Of a stretch of DNA of 64,000 bases, positions 36,112 to 46,229 are shown one piece after another. The position numbers and the translations under genes were made by a program. The notes under the pieces are model-generated. The model was given only the letters and a program-made list of their open reading frames with translations, was not told where the DNA came from and made no database searches. Source of the stretch: Bradysia coprophila (Eukaryota; Arthropoda; Insecta; Diptera; Sciaridae); NCBI RefSeq assembly GCF_014529535.1, contig NW_023504014.1, positions 558,001 through 622,000 of the forward strand. Reading direction: 5' to 3'. Every line of letters begins with the position of its first letter. The stretch's first letter is position 1.

Positions 36112-38300
36112 TTAGAATGTTTACTATCAATGATAGTCCATCATAGCAAAGAAACATTTATTAGCATGTAAATAATAAATTAATAAATAAAACGAGGTCG
36201 CATAAAAGCGATGAGTCATCATTAATAGTCTGCCGTTTAGACCGAAAGTTTGAGTTTTCCATTAAATAATTGTTGTTGCATGGCGACAATTATTTAGGAC
36301 AATCAAATTCTTAATTCACTTCGGTACTTTCTTTTTCATAAATTTGATTTTGTATGTACTAGAATCACTACACTACAGTGTCCATGTCGAGGGTGATGCG
36401 AGAAAAGCCTATCGTCCAATAATTTTGTGTAAATTTTTTCAACGACCCATATCTCAGTGTAGATAAGTCCCAAACGCAACAAGACCCTTTATGCCCGCCC
36501 AGTAACTACATGACCTAAGCTTCCAACTGATATCATGTTCCGTATTGTAAACCTTATAGGTTGAAGTATAGCTAGTGAGCCGACAAATGTGGCTTTGGAT
36601 TTTAAGGTTCATTCTATTCACTCGATTCACTCTAATAAAAATGGGTCAGAAAGAAACATCAGTCAAATAAGTTGAAAAAAATGAGAAAAGTGAGTGAGAA
36701 ACATCGCTCAAGTTAACATTTTTGGATGTATGGATGTATGAGCATTGAGCCGATATAGACGAATGAAAGTAATAAATCATGAATCATTTCTTACAAGTAA
36801 TATATTTTACATAAAAACAATTTACAACTGCATGCATGTCGTACAATTATTTTCTTACATTCTAAAATCACATTTTTGAGGATATGGCCACATTCGTAAC
36901 TGGTGCGATGTTTGATGGAGTGTATCTGTAATAAAGAGAATACCGTTATCTATCTGGATGGGTATAACAATCAATGAAATTAATTGAGCAAATAAAACAC
37001 TTACTGATGTGAACCTTCATGCTGCACCTTACGTTTCATATATTCATTTATGGATATTCTTTTCTTTGTCGGAATATTCGAATCAATGTCAACGCCCGAA
37101 CCATTATTGGAAGATTGGTGGGATCTTTTCCGGTTGAGATACTCGTGGATGCTGATTTTGCGAGTACCGGCCGGCGCTTCTTTGTGATCAGTTGGTGCAC
37201 AGTTTTCGGTTTTAATACTTTGGTGTTGTTGTTGCGACGACGTCTTCACTTCGACGGTGTTGGAGTTTTCAGTTGGTGGCAGGTTTTCGATGTCAATATT
37301 TTGGCGTTGTTGCTGCGGATGGGTCTTCAACGCAACACTATTGGCATTTCTGATGTTTTGTTGTAGCTGTGGTGGCATCTTCAAGTGTTCGTTGTTAGCA
37401 TTTGTAGTGTTTGGTATTTTGCCGTTCGTTAATGTTGGGATACGATTACTGCATTTTTGTGTCATTGACGGTTGAAGCACGTTCATCTTTGGTTTTTCTC
37501 GTTTGTCGTTCAAAAATTGTTGAAATTTAAGCGAATGCTCTTGAACATGGAAAATTCGCTTTCTCGATTTTGAATTGCGTCGTTTTTCTAGATTTGGTTT
37601 TCTTTGCGCTACAGCCATTGAAGCCAAAATTGCTTTTGTAAAATCATCCAGATTGTTATTTACTTCTTCAGCACAGTTTGGTGAATTCTGAGTGGCGATG
37701 TGAGTGTTCCATGCACTGGAATGATTTTTCATCTTTTTAATAATCTTTTGGCCAATTTGCTCTTTATTTTCGTCGCAGCATTTCACTTCGCCTTTGGCTG
37801 GTTTCAGCTTATTTTCTCTGCCTGATTTGACTTTTTCCTCTTTCAATAATTTCACGCCTTGTCCATTTGCCGGTTTCACGTCCTTCTCTTTGACTAGTTT
37901 TTCTTTGGCTGGCTTGACGTTTTCTATTTTGATCGATTTCACGTCCTTCTCTTTGACTAGTTTTTCTTTGGCTGGCTTGACGTTTTCTGTTTGGATCGGT
38001 TTCACGTCCTTCTCTTTGACTAGTTTCGCTTGTTTTTCTTTGACTGTTCTCACATCTTCCCGTTTGACCGGTTTCAGGTGCTTTTCTCTGATTTGTTTCA
38101 GGTCCTTGTCTTTGGTCATTTTCACGTCTCTTTCTTTGGGCGCTCTATTATCTTTAACCGATTTAGCCAAGGCCTTCAGCTTATTTTCTGTGTCTTCTTT
38201 CGATTGTTGAAACACTGGCTTATCCTTGTTGTAGCATTTCATGAGCGCTGCGAAATTTTTTCCTTGACCTATTCCAAACCCAGTATGGCTCACTGTCGTT
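36112..38300. repeat. Inner inverted duplication, left arm
   Basis: Reverse complement of 42972-45190. Anchors: 36120 pairs with about 45182, the stop codon 36868 with the copy C stop, 38290 with about 43000. Residues shared by copies B and C but not A (QQSKEDTENK, CETTVSHTGFG) show this pair is younger than the A/B split. Confidence 0.85.
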
Positions 38301-39954
38301 TCGCACTTTGAATTGTTTAGCGGCTTTTCCTGTGATGACGAGATCGGTGGTGCACTGCTTCCTGGTGAAGATGAAATGGATGATTTGGCGTTTTCTTGTG
38401 AAGATGAAGTCGGTGATTCGCTCTGATCGGTGATGTACGCCTCTAAGCTGAAATGTTTATCATCTTCTTCCACTTCCTTCAGTACAACGTCTTCGTCGAT
38501 GTTGAATGTGACAAAGTCGAACAAACCGTCAATCAATTCGACAGGTTCGTCTAATGATTGAGGATCCAATTCTGCTGATGTTACGGGCACGTCTGGTGTG
38601 AGCGTATCTGATGTGGGTACATCTGATGTGGCTGAATCGTCTGGTGTAGGTATGTCGGTTATAGGTGTGGTGTCATTCTCATTCCTTTCGTTGTATCTTG
38701 ACATATATGACTTTGGTTGAGGTGAGTCGGAGGCTGTTTGTGATTCTGATGGCTGTGGCTCGGATGTGGGCTGAACTTCAGGATTTTTGCTGTTATTGTG
38801 CTCCGTTGCGTAGTTTCTGGTTTCAGCTTCGCTATCACTGCAGTCACTATAGTCGCTATCTTCATTTTCGGATGAATAGAAGTGATCCGGATCGATGGCA
38901 AGGATCTCGATGTTGAGGGGCACAATCTGAAAGAGAAAAAAACTGTTACACAACTTTACTCAGAAACTACGGTTGTATGTGAAAATCCTTTACATCACGG
39001 TACAGGTTGAGTAAATAGTTTCATCAGGGAATATAAGTGGAACAATATTTTAACTTATTTACTTGCCATTTCCTATATTTTTCCAAATTTTCCCAAAAAT
39101 ACATAAAGTCGGAGCATTATAATTTGATCGATTCTACTCATTTAATTCATTTTTAAATAATTGTAGTTTTCGAAGAAATCATTTCGAAAACATTACAGTA
39201 TAAAAGCTAAGACGCATTTGAACGGATTACCCGCAGGTATACCGCGAATAAACAGCTCTAATGCGCATGTGTAAGCTTTTATACTGTAATGTATTCGAAA
39301 TGATTTCTTGAAAAACTACAATTATTTAAAAATGAATAGAATCGATCAAATTATAATGCTTCGACTTTATTGTGACATTTTGGAAGAATGTAGTAAAATT
39401 TCAAAGAAAACATTTATGAACTCAGAGACCACAAACATTTGGTAAATATGTTAAATATTTAAAAAAAAATCCAAAAACGAATGTTGGCCACAAAGTTGAT
39501 GCGATACCGCAAATCACAGTTAACTTATATCGCACAAAAAAACGTATCTGCGAAGTCCCTACGTATTTTTTTCAAAAGTCACAAAATTTTTCGTTTAAGT
39601 TTCACTTTCTCGTTGATTGAACAGGTTTCATCTGATAATAGCAACACACATGACACAATTCCGTTGAAATTAAAGTTATTGCAAATAAAATTGATCGATT
39701 TTACGGAAAATTTCAAATGGATCATTTGGAGTATTTCTATAACACTGACGGCGCTTTATAAACGAATTATTCAACAGGTTCAACAGATTATTCGGTGATC
39801 AATATAAGAGATAGATGTTTTCATCAACAACAAAAATCCCTTTCTTCCAAAGGCCGATAATATCTTTCACTGCAATTTTCACAAACATCTATTGGAATCA
39901 GAATTTTTAAATTAAATTGATTTACTTACATTTTTTAACTTGTTTGATTCCATG
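36868..39954 (-). CDS. Lys-rich low-complexity protein, copy B (667 aa), intact
   Basis: Same three-exon plan as copy A, reversed: exon 1 39954-39931 (MESNKLKN), exon 2 38926-37005, exon 3 36925-36868; 2004 nt in frame with canonical splice sites. Intron 1 is 1004 bp against 67 bp in copy A because it has taken up a fold-back (39103-39370) and other DNA. The protein carries the same acidic N-terminus, Ser-rich stretch, Lys-rich centre and twin KISIHEYLNRK / RISINEYMKRK motifs. The centre has two full 21-residue units of the KLVKEKDVKP...ENVKPAKE repeat plus a partial one, one more than copy A. The Thr/Pro/Ser region after DTTPITD is also rearranged. Unrecognised function; nuclear location is inferred from basic clusters. 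Frame conservation against A suggests both are under selection or recently active. Confidence 0.75.
39103..39370. mobile_element. Fold-back element in intron 1 of copy B
   Basis: ataaagtcggagcattataa at the left pairs with ttataatgcttcgactttat at the right. The arms, about 125 bp each, include tttgatcgattct, ataattgtagtttt and gtataaaagct. The centre is about 20-40 bp. Copy A lacks it, so it inserted after the A/B split. Confidence 0.85.
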
Positions 39955-40199
39955 ATGCTATGCTGCTAATTATCCTTTTTGTTTGGCTGCTAATTTATTC
40001 ACCTCACTTTTGTTTGGTCTAAATTTTCCAAAATACTTTGAAAATATCTCTGCTGTACTGAACAGGTCTTTTCACTTCGAAAGTAAATTTACGATTAAGT
40101 CGTCTCAACTTAAATCCTGACTTACGGTCAAAACGCTCACCAATACTACTGCTTTACTTGCAACAAATATTTGCTATAAACATTACACAACACATATAC

Positions 40200-40227
40200 A
40201 CTGACAAGGACAGACTTCATCTTTATA
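40200..40227 (-). promoter_or_regulatory. Putative TATA/initiator promoter of copy B
   Basis: Minus-strand TATAAA at 40227-40222 and TCAGT at 40204-40200, the same pair and spacing as in copy A, about 250 bp upstream of the start codon. Confidence 0.45.
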
Positions 40228-40740
40228 ATGGACGAAACTTACACCAACAATGATTTTTTCCTACTTATACCATTCGTCTCTTTTACACACATACACATAT
40301 ACGCATAATCCTTTGGCCTCGGGCGAAAGACGAAAGAAATGAGAAAAGAGAGAAAGCGAAGCTAAAAACTCTTACACAAACAGCTAGCGTAATAAATGTT
40401 TATTACTCCGGCGTTTCTATTTTTGTAAGTTTTGGTTAGGTTTCAGTAAGTCTCGTTAATTAGTTTATAATGTTGCAAAAGCTACAGGTACTTCCATTTT
40501 GGTTGTACATTTCTATAGAAATTACAAGGCCAGATGTGAACGACATAGTTTCCATCAAGGATTAAATGTACCCGTCGGAACTTAACACAGTTCAACGAAA
40601 TTCTGCGAAACTAAACTCTTTCTGTACTTTACGACCTAATGCTTTTTGTTAAATGCAAAGAATGAGACGCTTTTGTCCATAATATGTACCTATTTTACTG
40701 TGTACGCGCTGAAGCAAAGTGGCAAAAGGGGGCTATCTGG

Positions 40741-40822
40741 AAAATTATCGATGTCTCATGTTTTTAAAGTCTCAAAAATCTCTCAGCGTATATTGGTCCT
40801 ACTGAAAAACCAATTAAGGTAT
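40741..40822 (+). pseudogene. Truncated copy of the 17.07-17.39 kb exon
   Basis: Reads LSAYIGPTEKPIKVL, then diverges abruptly at about 40822 from the 17.3-kb sequence. This places one breakpoint of the A/B inverted duplication inside that exon. Confidence 0.65.
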
Positions 40823-40829
40823 TAACATT

Positions 40830-42470
40830 AATGAAACGAGGTTCCTTTCTGGCATGGGACGCAACATGCGTGGACGCTTTTTAGCGGCATCCTATATCAA
40901 CACATCAAAGGTCAAAACTTTTAGAGCAGCGGAAAACGCAGCGTTAAAAAAACAGAATCTGTACAAAGTGACCAAGGAAAAGAGTATAATTTTATTGAAT
41001 TTCGCTGTAAAAAACATTGGGACCGTGGTGGGACAGGTGAAAACGTGCCAAGAAAAAACAGGAAAAGTATCCCGTTCAAGGACCTTTAAACACTCAATTT
41101 GTGACAACAACAACTTCCACATCGTTAACTATTTACACCAATTATTTCGTCTGAAGATTTAAGCAATATAAGAAAATTTCACAAAAAGAAGAAAAACGCG
41201 CTGTTATCAAATTGCTTTCTTGCCAATAGCTACTGATCGACCAACCCTATTTAAGGTAAATAATGGAGAGTTGACCTAGTGGTAAAGTGATCTTACGTTG
41301 TCCATGCCAAACAAGAAAAAATGTTCGGTCAACTAGCCATCGAATAAACCGCGAGTTGACGTAGGTTTACGTAGGTTAATTCAGCATTTTTATTAATTAA
41401 TTCACTTTATTAGACGAAATCGCAAATAATTAATAAAATTTATGTTAATTAAGTAAATAAACGATGAATCTTTAAAATAAAGGTGGTTCCATGTAACGTA
41501 GTTCCAAACTGAGAAATTCAAGTTCAAAGTTGGGATTTGTCAATTAGGGTCAACTCCGCCATTAGTTACCTGACATTTAAATATTCTGATTTATCTCGTC
41601 AATACTTTTCATTTGATATGTAATGTCGCATGCTGATCAAAAACTTCCAGAGATATACTTGAAAAACCAGTGAAAGACAAAACCATAGCATAACAGATTT
41701 TTTTAACGGATATTTAGCCACTCTGATATGATCTGTCACAAAATAAACAACATTTTTTGAGCCTAAGAAATTTTCCCATAATGAATATTACTCACATTTT
41801 TGACTAGAAATAAATCTTTTTAAATTCACGTAAAGAAAGTTTTTTATTCGGATTTTGTATGGAAATTTACCAAGAAATGCAAAAATTGGTGAAATTGGCC
41901 TACTTCGAAGGGCTGAAACGGGGAAGAATGGAGGGGATTTTTGGGCTACCCTTCCAAAACCTCATTGTTTTGCATCCTAAGCAATATTCAATCACTGGTT
42001 TGTCTCTACCCGATTTGTAAATGTTTTGGTCCTTATCAAATCGCTCAAGTGCACAAAGCCATCGAAACAACAAAACACGACGTGACCCGTGTTTTAATTA
42101 TAGAGGGAATCAGTCAAAAAATAATAATTGAAGAATTAATAGGAAATACTAATACCCATTTGGCTAGTGAGTTCCCCCTCGCATGAAGGACTTTCTATAA
42201 ATATCGCCTTCAATTTTATTTTTGTTAAAGACGATTGACGTCTTACCGCATACATAAACAGCTACACCTGTGGTAATAATTTATTAAAAATCGGGGAAGA
42301 AACACCATGATTTACCATGATGAACTAGTGATTAAAAGATGATTTTAACCAGGTCAAACAAAGTAACTTATATACAAATCGTGATGAAACAATGAAATAA
42401 AGTCATTAATCATGGTGAATCGCTATTTTAATTTTTGGTAAATCAATGTGAGCAAACCCTCGTCTCTAAC
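40830..42470. other. Spacer between inner arms, no supported gene
   Basis: AT-rich. Open frames at 40854-41162 (plus; 102 residues, Lys-rich) and 41941-42186 have no recognisable features. A tRNA-like segment occurs at about 41262-41350 (separate entry). Confidence 0.4.
41262..41350 (+). repeat. tRNA-like segment, possible SINE head or tRNA relic
   Basis: ttgacctagtggtaaagtga at 41271-41290 resembles a tRNA D-arm / RNA polymerase III A box (TGGcctAGTGGTAAAG-like). A weak B-box-like gttcggtcaac follows about 45 bp later. The cloverleaf is not complete, so not a functional tRNA. Confidence 0.3.
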
Positions 42471-42598
42471 ATGGTACAGTACGAATCGTACTCTCTTTTT
42501 CCATACTTAAGAATGGGATGATGTAAAAAAAACTGATTTTTGGGCTATTTTTCTGTTTATTTCCCCTTTGTTTCTAGATATTTGAAGATCCATCTGTC

Positions 42599-42972
42599 TT
42601 AGTCGTACGCTGGATTAATTCTCGATTCAACCATATTTTGTGCATCTTCCGCCGTTTTAAATACAAGGAAGTCAATGCTAAATGCACCCAAAATTTCGTT
42701 TTTGTTTTCCACTACATCAGTAATATAACACCCCCCGATGTGACTATCTGCACCTTCTTTAAATGCACCACTCTCTATAGCATCGCCACCTGCAACATCG
42801 ATGCCGCCACTCAGAATCGACATCGACCTCGGTTTCGGCGCGTTTTCGTCTACTTGGTGTACAACACCAGAGCTATCTTTGTATGAAATGTATCTCCAAA
42901 CTGTAATAAATACACGACGATGTCCGATTGCTTCTTGGGATGGAATGCCCAAGTCTTTAGCCGACGTCACCA
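42599..42972 (-). pseudogene. Family X exon 2, truncated (third copy)
   Basis: From stop 42599 upstream it encodes MVESRINPAYD, SGGIDVAGGDAIESGAFKEG and KDLGIPSQEAIGHRRVFITV, about 85% like the intact 24.8-kb gene. It ends at about 42972 (VVTSAKDL codons), where the sequence switches to copy C of the Lys-rich gene in the opposite orientation. The Trp-rich first part of the exon and all of exon 1 are missing. Non-functional fragment. Confidence 0.8.
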
Positions 42973-44438
42973 CAGGAAAAGCCGCTAAACAATTCAAAGT
43001 GCGAAACGACAGTGAGCCATACTGGGTTTGGAATAGGTCAAGGAAAAAATTTCGCAGCGCTCATGAAATGCTACAACAAGGATAAGCCAGTGTTTCAACA
43101 ATCGAAAGAAGACACAGAAAATAAACTGAAGGCCTTGGCTAAATCGGTTAAAGATAATAGAGCGTCCAAAGAAAGAGACGTGAAAATGACCAAAGACAAG
43201 GACCTGAAACAAATCAGAGAAAAGCACCTGAAACCGGTCAAACGTGAAGATGTGAGAACAGTCAAAGAAAAACAAGCGAAACTAGTCAAAGAGAAGGACG
43301 TGAAACCGATCAAAATAGAAAACGTCATGCCAGCAAAAGAAAAACTATTCAAAGAGAAGGACGTGAAACCGATCCAAACAGAAAACGTCAAGCCAGCCAA
43401 AGAAAAACTAGGCAAAGAGAATGATCTGAAACCGGCAAATAGACAAGGCGTGAAATTATTGAAAGAGGAAAAAGTCAAATCAGGCAGAGAAAATAAGCTG
43501 AAACCAGCCAAAGGCGAAGTGAAACCCTGCGACGAAAATAAAGAGCAAATTGGCCAAAAGATTATTAAAAAGATGAAAAATCATTCCAGTGCATGGAACA
43601 CTCACATCGCCACTCAGAATTCACCAAACTGTGCTGAAGAAGTAAATAACAATCTGGATGATTTTACAAAAGCAATTTTGGCTTCAATGGCTGTAGCGCA
43701 AAGAAAACCAAATCTAGAAAAACGACGCAATTCAAAAACGAGAAAGCGAATTTTCCATGTTCAAGAGCATTCGCTTAAATTTCAACAATTTTTGAACGAC
43801 AAACGAGAAAAACCAAAGATGAACGTGCTTCAACCGTCAATGACACAAAAATGCAGTAATCGTATCCCAACATTAACGAACGGCAAAATACCAAACACTA
43901 CAAATGCTAACAACGAACACTTGAAGATGCCACCACAGCTACAACAAAACATCAGAAATGCCAATAGTGTTGCGTTGAAGACCCATCCGCAGCAACAACG
44001 CCAAAATATTGATATCGAAAACCTGCCACCAACTGAAAACTCTAACACCGTTGAAGTGAAGACGTCGCCGTAACAACAACACCAAAATATTAAAACCGAA
44101 AACTGTGCACCAACTGATCATAAAGAAGCGCCGGCCGGTACTCGCAAAATCAGCATCCACGAGTATCTCAACCGGAAAAGATCCCACCAATCTTCCAATA
44201 ATGGTTCGGGCGTTGACATTGATTCGAATATTCCGACAAAGAAAAGAATATCCATAAATGAATACATGAAACGTAAGGTGCAGCATGAAGGTTCACATCA
44301 GTAAGTGTTTTATTTGCTCAATTAATTTCATTGATTGTTATACCCACCCAGATAGATAACGGTATTCTCTTTATTACAGATACACTCCATCAAACATCGC
44401 ACCAGTTACGAATGTGGCCATATCCTCGAAAATGTGAT
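42972..44438 (+). pseudogene. Lys-rich protein gene, copy C: 5'-truncated, nonsense codon
   Basis: Corresponds to the part of copy B from the EKPLNNS codons to the stop. Exon 1, the acidic N-terminus and the promoter are missing. The frame is open from about 42974 to TAA 44071-44073, where copies A and B have CAA (Gln) in a QQQ run; beyond it the reading continues without further breaks. The exon 2 donor (GTAAGT at 44301) and exon 3 (44381-44438) are preserved. Two 21-residue Lys repeat units are present, with K-to-N and V-to-F/G changes. A pseudogene, probably young because only one nonsense change is seen. Confidence 0.85.
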
Positions 44439-45190
44439 TTTAGAATGTAAGAAAATAATTGTACGACATGCATGCAGTTGTAAATTGTTTTTATGTAAAA
44501 TATATTACTTGTAAGAAATGATTCATGATTTATTACTTTCATTCGTCTATATCGGCTCAATGCTCATACATCCATACATCCAAAAATGTTAACTTAAGCG
44601 ATGTTTCTCACTCACTTTTCTCATTTTTTTCAACTTATTTGACTGATGTTTCTTTCTGACCCATTTTTATTAGAGTGAATAGAATGAACCTTAAAATCCA
44701 AAGCCACATTTGTCGGCTCACTAGCTATACTTCAACCTATAAGGTTTACAATACGGAACATGATATCAGTTGGAAGCTTAGGTCATGTAGTTACTGGGCG
44801 GGCATAAAGGGTCTTGTTGCGTTTGGGACTTATCTACACTGAGATATGGGTCGTTGAAAAAATTTACACAAAATTATAGGACGATAGGCTTTTCTCGCAT
44901 CACCCTCGACATGGACACTGTAGTGTAGTGATTCTAGTACATACAAAATCAAATTTATGAATAAGAAAGTACCGAAGTGAATTAAGAATTTGATTGTCCT
45001 AAATAATTGTCGCCATGCAACAACAATTATTTAAATGGATAACTCAAACTTTCGGTCTAAACGGCAGACTATTAATGATGACTCATCGCTTTTATGCGAC
45101 TTCGTTTTATTTATTAATTTATTATTTACATGCTAATAAATGTTTCTTTGCTATGATGTACTATCATTGATAGTAAACATTCTTACTGTC
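42972..45190. repeat. Inner inverted duplication, right arm
   Basis: Reverse complement of 36112-38300, including the 3' flank with aacatgatatcagttggaag and the end gatagtaaacattc at about 45180. The outer limit, 45190, is followed by unrelated sequence. Confidence 0.85.
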
Positions 45191-45410
45191 CATTCTATTC
45201 TGCAACTTAAGTACCCAATGAAAACAAAATCATGGTGTACGAATAAAGTGATCGCATAATCTGAAAGTAGAAAATGGATCGTATACAGGTACAACATACA
45301 TACATATGGAAGTAAATTTAAAAAAAAAAATCCCGTAAGTACAAAAACAATTCCCTTGATTGAAATACTATTTTGTGATCAAGCAGCCAAATTGAAAAAG
45401 ATATATTTAC

Positions 45411-45566
45411 CACGACACTTGTTTCCAAACTGAGCTTACTAATACCACCAATGTAAATGTCACGTGGTTGATCGATATGATGCAGCATTATCAGATAATG
45501 TTTTTGTAAATGATACGGCAAAAGATGCCAATCAAACGTTTTCATTGCCTCACGGATGCGATCATT
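45411..45566 (-). pseudogene. Isolated odorant receptor 3' exon
   Basis: Minus-strand exon entered at 45566 (acceptor tgaacag) and left at 45411 (donor gtaaat), phase 0 at both ends, 52 codons. It reads IREAMKTFDWHLLPYHLQKH and DQPRDIYIGGISKLSLETSV. This is the W-x-x-L-P ... helix 7 entry of insect odorant receptors. No helix 6 exon was found next to it. It is on the same strand as, and 10 kb downstream of, the broken receptor at 57.2-55.4 kb, so it may be the separated 3' part of that gene or of another receptor. Confidence 0.6.
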
Positions 45567-45868
45567 CTGTTCAATAAAAGTCAATAGAAAATTAAACTCC
45601 AGGTGCTCTAAATAGCGTAAAAAGGCCATTTACGAGCATCATTGAGAATTTGTTTTAAATAATTTTTTTTGATATTCTATTCTTAACACGAAATAAATGA
45701 ATTTTTCATGATATTAGAGAATCATACTTTTAGAAACAAAATGTCCTTACAACCTTTAACATTTAAAATGTCTCACTGTCATTTTGTTTCTCACTGTCAT
45801 TTTTTTTTCAATAACCAATTTTTATTAAAGAAAGAAATTTAGAAAACGAAAATCTTTAAAGCACACAA

Positions 45869-46123
45869 TCAGAATGGGTAAGTGTTCACTTCTATGTGAT
45901 TGATCTCACAGAATCTAATAAAGTCATTCCGCAATGATTTGAGTTGCGTTTTGTTTAGAATTTCACGGGCCTTGTCTGGCGTGTAGAACGTTTCGTTTTG
46001 ACTTGATTCGATTGTGTGAGTCCCCATCGGGATTATCAAGTGAAATATCTCTGGCGTGATATTCAATATGGCTACGCGAGGGCCATATTGTGTTTTCACC
46101 ATGCGGATATTCTCCATTGTCAT
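45869..46123 (-). CDS. Small ORF, 84 aa, unknown
   Basis: ATG at 46123 (MTMENIRMVKTQYGPRVAIL) to stop 45869. The T-x-YGPRV opening and a Thr/Asn-rich middle (SSQNETFYTPDKAREIL) do not match a family I can name. It lies directly downstream of the GC-richer ORF pair on the same strand and may belong to that cassette or to a transposon. The residue texture is protein-like. Moderate doubt whether expressed. Confidence 0.4.
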   Translation of the reverse strand: MTMENIRMVKTQYGPRVAILNITPEIFHLIIPMGTHTIESSQNETFYTPDKAREILNKTQLKSLRNDFIRFCEINHIEVNTYPF

Positions 46124-46229
46124 CTTCAACTCCCTTTAGTGGCCTTCATACGTCGGGTTTCCCGAAGACTCCCTGTACGAGTTTGAGACGTTGAAGGAAT
46201 ATCCACCGTTTCGAGGACCGTAGGGCTTT

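Noticed and set aside
39481..39798. 105-codon frame inside intron 1 of copy B
   Set aside because: Not present in copy A, no recognisable domain; probably chance within inserted DNA.
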